A stretch of DNA of 33,661 bases from Saccharothrix carnea (GTDB lineage Bacteria; Actinomycetota; Actinomycetes; Mycobacteriales; Pseudonocardiaceae): the NCBI RefSeq assembly GCF_003014735.1, contig NZ_PYAX01000031.1, forward strand, positions 1-33,661, read 5' to 3'. The notes under the pieces were generated by a model. It was not told the DNA's origin and searched no databases. It saw only the letters and a list, made by a program, of their open reading frames with translations. This document shows positions 7,901-15,371 of the stretch, piece by piece. Within the stretch, counting starts at the first letter, position 1. Every line of letters begins with the position of its first letter. Made by a program: the position numbers and the translations under genes.

Positions 7901-10089
7901 TCTCGGCGGCCGGTGTTGCTGTCGACGGGGTCGCGCAACACGGCGCGGAAGACCTCGGCGCCGTGGTCGTGGAACTCCGCCCCGATCTCGACCAGCCCGG
8001 TCGCGGCCTCGACCAGGTCGTCAGTCGGCGTCTCGTCGCTGGTGGTCAACGACATCAGGGCTTCGACGGCGAACGCGCGTTCGGCCGGGCCGAACGCGGC
8101 CAGCACGACGGCCGCGGTGCGGCAGGCGTAGCCGGAGGCCAGGGGGTTGGTCAGCACGGCTCGCAGGCCGCGCGCGGAGGCCTCTCGTTCGCCCGCACCG
8201 CACTCCGCCAGTGCCTCGGCGGCGGCGAGGCGTTCGTAGACCGAGGCGGACGGGTGGTCGACCACGGCGGTCAGGTGGGCGATCGCTTCCGCGGTGTGCG
8301 GGCCGCGTAACCGGGTCGCCAGCGCCGAGGCCGCCTCGGTGCGGGAGTCGGCGGGCGCGTTGTCGGTGCGCACGAGCGCGACCAGCCAGTCCGCCAGCCC
8401 GGGGTGGTGGGTGGCACGGCCCGCCTGGGCGAGGATGTCCGAGCCGGGGTACTGGGTGGTCATCGCCCAGTCCCACACCGTGGCCAGGAACGCGTCCACG
8501 ACCTCGCGGCTCGCGGGCACGCGCTTGGCCAGCAGGCGGGCGGCCAGCAGGTGGGCCTCGGCATCGGCGCCGTGCAGCCACCGCACCAGCGGGTCGGCCT
8601 CGGTGGGGCGCAGACGGGTGTAGTGCAGCAGTACGGAACGGGCGAAGCGGCCGCGTTCCTTCGGCCTGGCCGCGTGCACGGTGCGCACGAAGCCGTCGTG
8701 CCCGGGGGTGAACCGCTCGGGGAACTCGCGGGCCAGCGAGGTCGCCGCCAGGTGCTCGGCGAAGCTGTGGTGCAGGAAGCGCAGGTCGTCGCCGCGGATC
8801 ACCAGCGGGCCGACCGAGACCAGGAACGTCGTCAGCGCCTCGCGCCAGTCGGCGGGCAACGCCGCCGCGGGCACGCGGTCGGCCACCCACGACCGGGCCG
8901 CCGACACCAGCGACGTGTCGGTCTCCGAACGGGTGCGGCCCAGGTGCTCCAACAGGCCGTCCCGGTAGGGCTCGAACGGGCCGGTCGTCGTGCGGGCCGA
9001 CCGCAGGAACTCCAGGTAGGCCTCGTACAGCTCGTACTGGTTGTCGGGCAGCGGCCGGTCGCCCCGGCGGGCGAACACGATCGCGGCGATGGTCGCCAGC
9101 AGCGGCACGCGGACCAGTTCGTCCAGGTGCGCCTCGCGGATCTGGCGCAGGAACCGGTCCGCGGTCTCCGCACCCTCCTCGGCGAACCAGTTGCCCGCGA
9201 ACGACCGCAACGCCTCACCGTCGAACGGCAGCAGTTCGTACCGCGCCGCCCCGATCCGGTACAGCGGCGCCAACGCCGCACCTTCCACCGGCCGGGTCGT
9301 CACCACGATCCGGTACGGCCCGTCCGCCGCCCACGACCCCAGCACCGACGCCAGCCGGTCGCGGTCCGCGCCGACCGCCACCTCGTCCAACGCGTCCACC
9401 AGCAGCAGCCACCGCCGACCCGCCGCCCGGTCGGCCAGCACGTCCGCGCCGACCGGCCCGCGCAGCAGCGCCCCGTACTCCGCCTGCGCGCTGTCCGCCA
9501 ACGCCTGCGAGAACGGCAGGTCCAACCGTGACGCCAGTTCGCGCGCGGTCAGCCGCAACGGCACCACCGGCTCGGCCAGGGCAAGGCCGGGTTCGCCGCA
9601 CCACCCGGCCGCCAGGTCCGCCGCGAGCCGCAGCGACAACGTCGACTTGCCCTGGCCCGCGCCGCCGGTGATCAGCAGGTGGTCGTCACCGTCCAGCGCC
9701 TCCTCCACCGCCCGCGCCGGTGGACGCACGGCCACGCGTGGCGCCGGCGGTCGCGGCACCTCCACCAACCGCCCGTGCCCGTCCAGGATCGGCGTCGGCC
9801 GCGACTCCGCGTGCGGTTCCTCCGCGCCCGTGCTCAACTCCTGCCGCACGTACACCGTCGCCAACGACGGCCGCCGCGCACCCGGCAACCGGTAGGGCAA
9901 CTCCCGCGCCGCCCGCACCTGCGCGCTCATCAACGACAGCACGCCGACCGGCAGCTCACCCGGCCGGCCGATCGGCAGTCCACCGAAGTGCAGGTGGACG
10001 TCACCCTCGATCACCCCGGCCTGCACGCTCGGCCCGAGAACGTCACCGCCGACGTGGTTCCCGCCCACCGGCCGGCCGTCCTGTTCCAC
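4939..10089 (-). CDS. NACHT-family STAND ATPase with a very long HEAT-like repeat array
   Basis: Predicted cytoplasmic signal-transducing NTPase, 1716 residues with the chosen start. Residues 1-50 hold a short N-terminal element (SVQAGVIEGDVHLHFGG at about 21-37), followed by a conserved-looking LPYRLPGARRPSLATVYVRQ at 64-83. The NACHT domain starts near 135: Walker A GGAGQGKST (142-150) and Walker B WLLLVDALDE (227-236). From about residue 430 to the end there are roughly thirty HEAT/PBS-lyase-like helical repeats of about 40 residues with the pattern DPxxxxxxRxxAAxxLAxLGP. Established knowledge: such NLR-like ATPases use C-terminal repeats to sense ligands, and several bacterial ones defend against phage. 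No N-terminal nuclease, TIR or protease effector is visible. The GTG at 10087-10089 has GGGGAG six bases upstream; further in-frame sequence up to 10902 overlaps the divergent HAD gene and is not coding-like. Confidence 0.9.
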   Translation of the reverse strand: MEQDGRPVGGNHVGGDVLGPSVQAGVIEGDVHLHFGGLPIGRPGELPVGVLSLMSAQVRAARELPYRLPGARRPSLATVYVRQELSTGAEEPHAESRPTPILDGHGRLVEVPRPPAPRVAVRPPARAVEEALDGDDHLLITGGAGQGKSTLSLRLAADLAAGWCGEPGLALAEPVVPLRLTARELASRLDLPFSQALADSAQAEYGALLRGPVGADVLADRAAGRRWLLLVDALDEVAVGADRDRLASVLGSWAADGPYRIVVTTRPVEGAALAPLYRIGAARYELLPFDGEALRSFAGNWFAEEGAETADRFLRQIREAHLDELVRVPLLATIAAIVFARRGDRPLPDNQYELYEAYLEFLRSARTTTGPFEPYRDGLLEHLGRTRSETDTSLVSAARSWVADRVPAAALPADWREALTTFLVSVGPLVIRGDDLRFLHHSFAEHLAATSLAREFPERFTPGHDGFVRTVHAARPKERGRFARSVLLHYTRLRPTEADPLVRWLHGADAEAHLLAARLLAKRVPASREVVDAFLATVWDWAMTTQYPGSDILAQAGRATHHPGLADWLVALVRTDNAPADSRTEAASALATRLRGPHTAEAIAHLTAVVDHPSASVYERLAAAEALAECGAGEREASARGLRAVLTNPLASGYACRTAAVVLAAFGPAERAFAVEALMSLTTSDETPTDDLVEAATGLVEIGAEFHDHGAEVFRAVLRDPVDSNTGRRDAALGLASLGPDLATEAAETLTALITDPRRSLLSRTRMTQTLGELGPQHRSAAAGHLVAMLEEPDLTPIARWQCASRLGEFGPGAAALAAEHLRRVIADTRSATNHVLWAAKELADLDPKHHAEAARALWQVTTEPHSTDLDRVSALSNLANLGGPHRADAVARLQHALSDLGLSPEDRCMAAERLVRLGPQFHKEAEATLLALARTQSDLGLALRAWRAVLNLDTAYHDEALEAFLDATRSVDHHLTDVFDGASTYATSDADHHRIAQALLPVLNSAGNSYRMRTSAAAALIRLGQPFHHAAVDGLCDLVRSATVPSLDYTFMTMHCDDLGIGNRAALARALREVLSAASATATSLWRTARALDRLGFGYGEDVVAALRTVVFGGTAEPGVRAQAATMLAQLVPSDHTRIVTEMPLVSEAAVLGLARQGVEVLPWLMDVMADRDVPGDRRQKAAVLVHHLAPTERDQALGVIRRRAEDAFLSVVPRCGTYRVLADCEPDVVDTAIAFSRSVVEADEETSSRRQAAAYHLAMLDRRFTHTAVAFLRQYAGGPAATANERASSAEWTAYVKPSGVDEVLHLINTLIRQSNGSERVRRLVSHLPRRERTEAERVLLADRSLPIGQRVPTADYRGELPLAAEAEAEAREALAAPETSAADRVAAAVALAGLSAALVPEAVRELEAMADLSGARKALAQLTPGSWRRVLDEALGTVTDEAFPARDRVRAARLVVEITTRLPESVAEFLRAVVREPRTSDRDRLEFRYALRQHDGLDGVRTMRDDERMSPAIRVQAATKLAPYDVEDRAAAARVLHSIATDPAVRPVLRRRSAYELAQLGVVGRERAAEVLRSLMVDENVPVTVRIKSARNLIEQAPTARRAAMAVLRGLLDTANPLLRRTALKAIGLLEPTEAALELVAMARDGQLPAVARVRCAEAAVGLSPEVRERAAVAVRGVALDEVVPRHVRRRAAAYLARWSELCREEARSVLAR

Positions 10090-10291
10090 CCGCAACTCCC
10101 CGTCCGCCGCACCGACGCGAGTGGTTGTCCACGCTACCGGACCACCCGGCCCCGTCCGGCGCGGTTCGCTGTCCTGCCGGCATCCGTGGCCGAAGCCACC
10201 TGGGGAGACTCGGACGCCGACGAACGCGGGCGGGCCGAGCCGGCGCTGTGCCGTTGGTTGCGACCAACCGGGTCCCTCACCGACCGCCGGA

Positions 10292-10306
10292 CCCACGTGA
10301 CGTGGG
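10292..10306. promoter_or_regulatory. Perfect 15-bp palindrome CCCACGTGACGTGGG in a divergent gap
   Basis: CCCACGT and ACGTGGG flank a single central G, giving a perfect odd palindrome. It lies in the 313-base gap between the NACHT-HEAT gene (starts 10089, minus) and the HAD-fold gene (starts 10403, plus), where an operator for either gene would be expected. No clear -10/-35 pair was found in the gap and I see no other element there. The 11-base core CACGTGACGTG occurs again at 15393-15403. Confidence 0.45.
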
Positions 10307-10402
10307 AGTCCCTGCAGCTCCACCGGCGGCACGACACCCCGACCGCCGCCGGTAGCGCCGCTCCGACTCGGCCCCGCGACGGGCGTGGGTAGGGTCGGGC
10401 GG

Positions 10403-10906
10403 GTGCGGCCGTTGTTGCTGCTCGACGTCGACGGCCCGCTGCACCCGTTCGCGGCCCGCACCCCGCCCGAGGGGTACGTCGAGCACCGGTGGCGGCTGTC
10501 GCGGCTGCCCTGGCGGCGGGTGGTGCAGCGGGTGTGGCTCGACCCGCGGCACGGTCCCGCGCTGCTCGACCTCGCCCACCGCACGGGCGCCGAACTGGCC
10601 TGGGCCACGACCTGGGAGGACCGGGCCAACACGACAGTCGGACCGGCGCTCGGCCTGCCGTCGCTGCCCGTCGTGGGTGTCCGGGCGTACGAGGGTGTGG
10701 GCGACTGGAAGTTCGGCGCGGTCGGCAGGTTCGCCCGAGGTCGGCCGCTGGCCTGGCTGGACGATGATTTCGACCTGTTCCCGACCGCGCGCGGAAGGTT
10801 CCTCGAACGGCGGCGTGACACCCCCACCGCGTTGATCGCCGTCGACCCCGCCACCGGCCTGACCGCCGAGCACTTCGCGGCGGTGGAAGAGGCACTGGGC
10901 ACGTAG
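10403..10906 (+). CDS. HAD-fold protein (HAD domain of Swiss Army Knife repair type)
   Basis: Small HAD-superfamily protein of about 167 residues. Motif I is the DVDGP near the N-terminus (LLLLDVDGPLHPF), carrying the two aspartates used for phosphoryl transfer. A WATTWEDRAN stretch and a late acidic motif RPLAWLDDDFD, which would bind magnesium, complete the catalytic layout. This arrangement (short cap, WATTWE, LDDD) matches the HAD domain described in Swiss Army Knife RNA-repair proteins and widespread alone in actinomycetes; that family call is from memory. GTG at 10403 is preferred (AGGG about 8 bases before); GTG at 10385 is in frame and would add six residues. It diverges from the NACHT gene and is followed by a strong hairpin at 11018-11067. 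The substrate is unknown. Confidence 0.8.
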   Translation: MRPLLLLDVDGPLHPFAARTPPEGYVEHRWRLSRLPWRRVVQRVWLDPRHGPALLDLAHRTGAELAWATTWEDRANTTVGPALGLPSLPVVGVRAYEGVGDWKFGAVGRFARGRPLAWLDDDFDLFPTARGRFLERRRDTPTALIAVDPATGLTAEHFAAVEEALGT

Positions 10907-10935
10907 TCCCGCCGCGTTCCTGTCCGGTCGTGTCA

Positions 10936-10963
10936 GTGACACCCCTTTGGTCCAGACCATAAT
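10936..10963 (+). promoter_or_regulatory. Promoter-like GTGACA - 16 bp - CATAAT overlapping a DasR-like operator
   Basis: GTGACA at 10936-10941 and CATAAT at 10958-10963 are separated by 16 bases, a plausible housekeeping promoter. Lying across the spacer and the start of the -10 box is TGGTCCAGACCA (10948-10959), an inverted repeat with arms TGGTC and GACCA. The core of the known DasR responsive element of Streptomyces is TGGTCTAGACCA, so 11 of 12 bases agree. DasR is a GntR/HutC-type repressor responsive to phosphorylated amino sugars. The first gene downstream on this strand is the carbohydrate importer at 11170. Regulation by a DasR or NagR-like repressor is inferred. Confidence 0.55.
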
Positions 10964-10991
10964 TTAGGACGACCGCCGCCGCTGTCCATCC

Positions 10992-11018
10992 CACTCTGAC
11001 CACTCTGACCCTTCTGAC
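10992..11018. repeat. Three 9-bp tandem units CACTCTGAC / CACTCTGAC / CCTTCTGAC
   Basis: Two exact copies of CACTCTGAC (10992-11000, 11001-11009) are followed by a two-mismatch copy CCTTCTGAC (11010-11018). The array lies directly before the hairpin at 11018-11067 and 152 bases before the importer's first gene. It may be a binding site or simple sequence slippage; no function is known. Confidence 0.5.
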
Positions 11019-11067
11019 CGGACGCCCCGCCCTCCGATCGGCCCGGCCCGGAGGACGGGGCGTCCGG
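11018..11067 (+). terminator. Very strong hairpin: terminator of the HAD gene or leader attenuator
   Basis: The left arm at 11018-11035 (CCGGACGCCCCGCCCTCC) pairs with 11050-11067 (GGAGGACGGGGCGTCCGG): 17 base pairs with one C-A mismatch and a 14-base loop. There is no T tract after it, as is usual in high-GC actinomycetes. It lies 112 bases past the HAD gene stop, so it may end that transcript. It also lies downstream of the promoter at 10936-10963, so it would be part of the importer's leader RNA if that promoter is real. Confidence 0.6.
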
Positions 11068-11169
11068 GGCCATCAAACGGGTGATGCCGCTCGGAGGTGA
11101 TGCGGCCGGGCGGCCGGGGTGCCATGTTGAGAGGTGACGAAGTGGCGTGCACTCTGGTGGGGGAGCGCG

Positions 11170-12561
11170 ATGCGGCGGACAACGATCGTCCTGCTGTCGG
11201 TGGCGGGCCTGCTCGCGGGGTGCCTCGGCCAGCCGCGCGGAGCCGATCCGGAGCGCAACGCCGACGTCAAGGACGTCACGCTCACGATCACCGCCAACGC
11301 GGTCGCGGGCGGGAAGAACGCGCGCGGTGCCGACTGGATCATTAACTGGGTGATCCCGCGGTTCACCGAGGAGCAGAAGGCCAAGGGCGTCAACGCCACG
11401 GTGCGCTTCGAGCAGAACGGCGCGGGTGACGAGGACTTCAAGACCAAGGTCGCGCTGGACTTCAAGACCGGCGGCGGTGGCGACATCGTGGAGCTGGACG
11501 GCATCTGGCTCGGCGAGTTCGCCCAAGCGGGTCACGTCCGGCCGTTGGACGACGTCGTCGGCAAGAGTGAGGTCGACGCGTGGGACGGCTGGCGGCAGAT
11601 CCCGGACGCCGTGCAGGGGCTCGGCGAGTTCGACGGCAGGCGCTACGGCGTGCCGATGGGCACGGACGGCCGGGTGCTGTTCTACAACAAGAAGCTGTTC
11701 GCGCGGGCGGGCCTGCCCACCGACTGGCAGCCGCGCAGCTGGGACGACGTCCTCGACACCGCCGCGAAGCTCAAGGCACTGCCGGGCGTGGTGCCGCTCC
11801 AGCTCAACGCCGGCACCGCGATGGGCGAGGCGACCACCATGCAGGGCGTGCTGCCCGCGCTGGCGGGCACCGGCACGACCGTGCACGAGAACGGCAAGTG
11901 GCAGGGCGCCACGGCGGGCCTCGAGGACGTCCTCGCGCTCTACCAACGCGTCTACCGGGACGGCCTCGGCGACCCGGTCCTGCAGCAGGAGGCGAAGGGC
12001 CGGGACCGGTCGTTCGCGCTGTTCGCCGAGAACAGGATCGGCATCCTGCTGGAGAGCGACTACTTCTGGCGCTCGGTGGTCGAGCCGCGCACCGGCGTGG
12101 CCAGGATGGCGGACCGCGACACGGCCGTCGGCTGGGCGCTGATCCCGGCCCGCGAGCCCGGTGCCGGTGTCGGCGGCCAGGACTTCGTCAGCATGTCCGG
12201 CGGCGGCGTGCGGGTCATCAACCCCAACACGCAGTACCCGCGCCAGGCTTGGGAACTCATGCGGTTCCTGAACTCGGCCGAGGCGGTCAAGTCGGCGTTG
12301 GCGGGCGCCGCGCAGGTCACGCAGCGCACCGACGTGAACGACGAGGTGCTGGCCGGCGACCCGATGCTGGGGTTCGTCGCCGAACGGGTGCTGCCGATCA
12401 CCCGCTACCGGCCCGGCTTGGCCGACTACCCGAAGGTGTCCGCGGCGTTGCAGCAGGCGACCGCCGACGTGGTGGCGGGCCGCAGCCCGGACGAGGCCGC
12501 CCGGTCCTACCACGACGCGCTGGTCAAGGCGGTCGGCGAGGACGCCGTTGCGGGCGGCTGA
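11170..12561 (+). CDS. Carbohydrate ABC transporter substrate-binding lipoprotein
   Basis: Family 1 extracellular solute-binding protein, 463 residues, anchored outside the membrane as a lipoprotein. The signal peptide MRRTTIVLLSVAGLLAGC ends in the lipobox LLAGC, with the cysteine lipidated at about residue 18. The mature protein shows the usual sugar-binder architecture: GGGGDIVELDGIWLGEFAQAG early, a middle YGVPMGTDGRVLFYNKKLFARAGLP stretch (positions about 158-182, not a verbatim family signature), and a late QAWELMRFLNSAEA segment. The ATG at 11170 has GGGGGAG ending 6 bases before it; in-frame codons back to 11134 lack a signal-peptide start. It is the first gene of a four-gene importer and overlaps the next gene by 14 bases. 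The sugar cannot be named; a DasR-like operator upstream hints at an amino sugar or an oligosaccharide derived from it. Confidence 0.92.
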   Translation: MRRTTIVLLSVAGLLAGCLGQPRGADPERNADVKDVTLTITANAVAGGKNARGADWIINWVIPRFTEEQKAKGVNATVRFEQNGAGDEDFKTKVALDFKTGGGGDIVELDGIWLGEFAQAGHVRPLDDVVGKSEVDAWDGWRQIPDAVQGLGEFDGRRYGVPMGTDGRVLFYNKKLFARAGLPTDWQPRSWDDVLDTAAKLKALPGVVPLQLNAGTAMGEATTMQGVLPALAGTGTTVHENGKWQGATAGLEDVLALYQRVYRDGLGDPVLQQEAKGRDRSFALFAENRIGILLESDYFWRSVVEPRTGVARMADRDTAVGWALIPAREPGAGVGGQDFVSMSGGGVRVINPNTQYPRQAWELMRFLNSAEAVKSALAGAAQVTQRTDVNDEVLAGDPMLGFVAERVLPITRYRPGLADYPKVSAALQQATADVVAGRSPDEAARSYHDALVKAVGEDAVAGG

Positions 12562-13432
12562 GGACCGCGACCCGGCGGGGCTGGGCACGGCGCGCGCGAT
12601 CGGGTTCGTCGCACCGGCGTTGCTGCTGGTCGGCCTGTTCCTGGTGTTCCCGGCGCTGTGGACGCTCTACATCGGCATCACCGACTACCAGCTGACCGGA
12701 CCGGCCGCGGCCGAGCCGAGCGTCGTCGGGCTCGACAACTTCGCCACCGCGCTGGACGACCCGCTGTTCGCCAACTCGCTCTGGCTGACCGCGCTGTTCG
12801 TGCTCGGCTCCGCCGTCGTCGGCCAGAACGTGCTCGGCTTCGCGCTCGCCTGGCTGCTGCGCCGGGTCCGGCCCGCGCTCCGGCGCACCGTCGAGGGGTT
12901 CGTGCTGCTGGCCTGGATCCTGCCCGGACCCGTCGTCGCCTACCTGTGGTTCGCCGTGCTGAGCCGGGACGGCGGCACGCTCGGCCTGCTGCTCGGCCGT
13001 CCCGAGACGGCGTGGCTGGTCGAGTACCCGATGGTGAGCCTGATCGTGTTCAACATCTGGCGCGGCACGGCGTTCTCCCTGCTGCTCTACACGTCCGCGC
13101 TGGCCGCCGTGCCGCCGTCGCACCTGGAGACCGCGCGGCTGGCCGGTGCGGGCGGTTGGCAGACCGTGCGGGACGTGGTGTTCCCGCACATCCGGGGACA
13201 CGTGCTGACCAACACGCTGCTCATCAGCCTGTGGACGGCCAACGACTTCACGCCGTTCCTGCTCACCGCGGGCGGACCGAACCACGAGTCGGAGGTGCTG
13301 CCCGTGCTGATCTACCGGCAGGCGTTGGAGAGCGGGCAGCTCGGGTACGCGTCGGCGATGTCGTTGCTGCTGCTGTTCGGGAACCTGGTGGTGGCGTTGG
13401 TGTACCTGCGGCTGTTGCGCAGGCGCGCATGA
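12548..13432 (+). CDS. Sugar ABC importer permease, first subunit (MalF type)
   Basis: Inner-membrane permease of the binding-protein-dependent (MalF/CUT1) family, 294 residues with about six transmembrane helices. The first helix is near residues 15-38 (IGFVAPALLLVGLFLVFPAL). The cytoplasmic EAA loop, which docks the ATPase, is recognisable as ETARLAGAGGWQTVRDVVFP around 195-214. The likely start is the TTG at 12548, overlapping the lipoprotein gene by 14 bases and with GAGG six bases upstream; no ATG or GTG precedes the first helix in frame. Its stop overlaps the next start (ATGA at 13429-13432), giving strict translational coupling. It forms a heterodimeric channel with the following permease. 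Confidence 0.9.
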   Translation: MRAAEDRDPAGLGTARAIGFVAPALLLVGLFLVFPALWTLYIGITDYQLTGPAAAEPSVVGLDNFATALDDPLFANSLWLTALFVLGSAVVGQNVLGFALAWLLRRVRPALRRTVEGFVLLAWILPGPVVAYLWFAVLSRDGGTLGLLLGRPETAWLVEYPMVSLIVFNIWRGTAFSLLLYTSALAAVPPSHLETARLAGAGGWQTVRDVVFPHIRGHVLTNTLLISLWTANDFTPFLLTAGGPNHESEVLPVLIYRQALESGQLGYASAMSLLLLFGNLVVALVYLRLLRRRA

Positions 13433-14250
13433 CGCCGGGGTGGGTGGTGCGCCGGATCGGCTTCTACGCGCTGGTCGCGGTGGTGCTGGCGTTCTTCGCG
13501 GTGCCGATGCTGTGGCTGGCCGGTGCGCCGTTCGACGCCCGTCCCGGGTTCGGCCTGCGGTGGCCGGAGTGGACGTCGGCGAACGTGCACGCCACGCTGC
13601 GCCACCCGTTCGCGGTGCGGTCGCTGGTCAACTCGCTGGTGCTGTGCCTGGTCGCGACCGCGGTGACGACGGCGTTCGCGGCACTGGCCGCCTACGCGCT
13701 GTCCCGCGTGCGCATCCCGGGCCGGGACGCGTTGCTGTACGTGCTGCTGTTGCTGTCCAGCGTGGTGACGGGCACCGCGGCCATGGTGCCGCTGTTCGTG
13801 CTGATGCTCCAGCTCGGGCTCATCGACTCGCGGTTCGGCACCGCGCTGGTGATCGCGGGCGGGATGCTGCCCGCCGCGATCTTCATCCTGAAGGACTTCG
13901 TGGACGCCGTGCCGCGCTCGTACGAGGAGTCGGCGCGGGTGTTCGGCGCGTCACCGCGGCAGGTGCTGGGGCACGTGGTGCTGCCGATCGCCCGGCCGGG
14001 AATCGCCACGATCCTGGTGTGGTCGTTCGTCAACGCGTGGGGCAACTTCCTGCTGCCGTTCCTGCTGCTGCGCGACGTCGACAAACAGCCGGCGGCGGTG
14101 CTGATGCGGACGTTGCAGGACGAGGGCGGCAGCGCGAACCTCACCGTGATCCCGGTGTTCTCGCTGCTGTACTCGATCCCGGTGGTCCTGCTGTACCTGG
14201 TCGTGAACCAGCGGTACGGGTTCCGCTTCCACGGGGGCATCAAGAGCTGA
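13429..14250 (+). CDS. Sugar ABC importer permease, second subunit (MalG type)
   Basis: Second membrane subunit of the importer, 273 residues, six predicted helices, MalG/CUT1 family. The first helix is close to the start (IGFYALVAVVLAFFAVPMLWLAG, written here only to residue 33). The EAA loop EESARVFGASPRQVLGHVVLP lies near 161-181, followed by a helix with WSFVNAWGNFLLPF, a typical MalG-like segment. The ATG at 13429 overlaps the preceding TGA, and its own TGA overlaps the ATG of the ATPase gene (TGATG at 14248-14252), so the three genes are tightly coupled. With the upstream permease it should form the translocation pore for a carbohydrate delivered by the lipoprotein. Confidence 0.91.
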   Translation: MTPGWVVRRIGFYALVAVVLAFFAVPMLWLAGAPFDARPGFGLRWPEWTSANVHATLRHPFAVRSLVNSLVLCLVATAVTTAFAALAAYALSRVRIPGRDALLYVLLLLSSVVTGTAAMVPLFVLMLQLGLIDSRFGTALVIAGGMLPAAIFILKDFVDAVPRSYEESARVFGASPRQVLGHVVLPIARPGIATILVWSFVNAWGNFLLPFLLLRDVDKQPAAVLMRTLQDEGGSANLTVIPVFSLLYSIPVVLLYLVVNQRYGFRFHGGIKS

Positions 14251-15305
14251 TGGCGGGCGTCGAGATCACCGGTGTGTCCACTGTGTACCCGAACGGGGTG
14301 CGCGCGGTGGACGCGCTCGACCTGCGGGTGGTGGACGGGGAGCTGTTCGCGCTGCTCGGGCCGTCCGGGTGCGGCAAGACCACGTTGCTGCGCACGATCG
14401 CGGGACTGGAGGTGCCCGCGGCGGGCACCGTCACGATCGGGTCGCGCGACGTGACGCGGTTGCCGCCCGGCCGGCGCGGGGTGGCGATGGTGTTCCAGGA
14501 CTACGCGCTGTTCCCGCACATGACCGTGGCCGAGAACATCGCGTACCCGCTGCGCGTGCGCCGCGCGCCCAAGGCACGGCAACGCGAAGCGGCGTCCGAG
14601 GTGGCGGACGGCCTGAGCCTGTCCGGACTGCTCGACCGCAGGCCGGGGCAGCTGTCCGGCGGTCAGCAGCAACGCGCGGCGCTGGGCCGGGCCGTCGCCG
14701 CGGGCGCCGACGTGCTGCTGCTGGACGAGCCGCTGTCCAACCTGGACGCCCGGCTGCGGCTGGAGGCGCGGACGTTCCTCAAGCGCTTGCAGCACGACCT
14801 GGCGCTCACCACCGTGTTCGTGACGCACGACCAGGCCGAGGCGCTGGCGCTGGCCGATCGGATCGCGGTGATGGAGTCGGGCCGGATCCGCCAGCTGGGC
14901 ACACCGCGCGAGGTGTTCCAGCGGCCCGCCGACACGTTCGTCGCGAACTTCATCGGCTCGACACCGATGAACCTCGTCGAGGCCACGGCCAGGGACGGTC
15001 ACGTGGAGTGCGCCGGCGCGAGGCTGCCGGGCCCGCCGGGACTGGTCGACGGCACGCCTCTCGTGGTGGGCGTGCGGCCCGAGTACCTGGCACCGGCCGA
15101 CGACGGCATCACCGGCGTGGTGTCGACGGTGGAGAACCTGGGCGTGTCGTCGCTGGTGACGCTCGACTGCCCGGACGGCACGCCGATCAGCCTCACCGTG
15201 CCGGAACAGCACGAACCCGCCCTCGGCCGCACCCTCACCGTCAACGCCGCGCCCGGCAGGCTGCTGTTCTACGACGCGGAGGACGGCGGACTGCTCGACG
15301 GTTGA
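14250..15305 (+). CDS. Sugar ABC importer ATPase with C-terminal TOBE/OB domain
   Basis: ATP-hydrolysing subunit of the importer, 351 residues, of the MalK/UgpC/PotA type. Walker A GPSGCGKTT is at about 39-47, the Q-loop in VFQDYALFPHMT, the ABC signature LSGGQQQR, Walker B VLLLDEPLSNLDARLR and the switch histidine in VTHDQAEALALADR, all intact. The C-terminal 110 residues (MNLVEATARDG onward) form the OB/TOBE regulatory domain of this subclass. Having its own ATPase matters: many Streptomyces sugar importers lack one and borrow the shared MsiK. The ATG overlaps the permease stop. A weak hairpin follows at 15357-15371, in the gap facing the convergent DHFR-like gene. Confidence 0.93.
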   Translation: MAGVEITGVSTVYPNGVRAVDALDLRVVDGELFALLGPSGCGKTTLLRTIAGLEVPAAGTVTIGSRDVTRLPPGRRGVAMVFQDYALFPHMTVAENIAYPLRVRRAPKARQREAASEVADGLSLSGLLDRRPGQLSGGQQQRAALGRAVAAGADVLLLDEPLSNLDARLRLEARTFLKRLQHDLALTTVFVTHDQAEALALADRIAVMESGRIRQLGTPREVFQRPADTFVANFIGSTPMNLVEATARDGHVECAGARLPGPPGLVDGTPLVVGVRPEYLAPADDGITGVVSTVENLGVSSLVTLDCPDGTPISLTVPEQHEPALGRTLTVNAAPGRLLFYDAEDGGLLDG

Positions 15306-15356
15306 GCCGGGCCGCCGCCGCGCCGGTGCCCGGGATCCGCACGCCGACGAACGGGT

Positions 15357-15371
15357 CCACGGTCGCCGTGG
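15357..15371. terminator. Short hairpin between convergent genes
   Basis: CCACGG (15357-15362) and CCGTGG (15366-15371) pair around a three-base loop, with partial pairing beyond. It lies in the 112-base gap between the importer ATPase stop and the stop of the convergent DHFR-like gene, where a shared terminator would be expected. The stem is short and has no T tract, so the call is weak. Confidence 0.3.

Noticed and set aside
10090..10902. N-terminal extension of the NACHT-HEAT protein by 271 in-frame codons
   Set aside because: The extra sequence is Arg/Gly/Pro-rich, overlaps the divergent HAD-fold gene completely, and the internal GTG at 10089 has a proper ribosome site just before a recognisable N-terminus.
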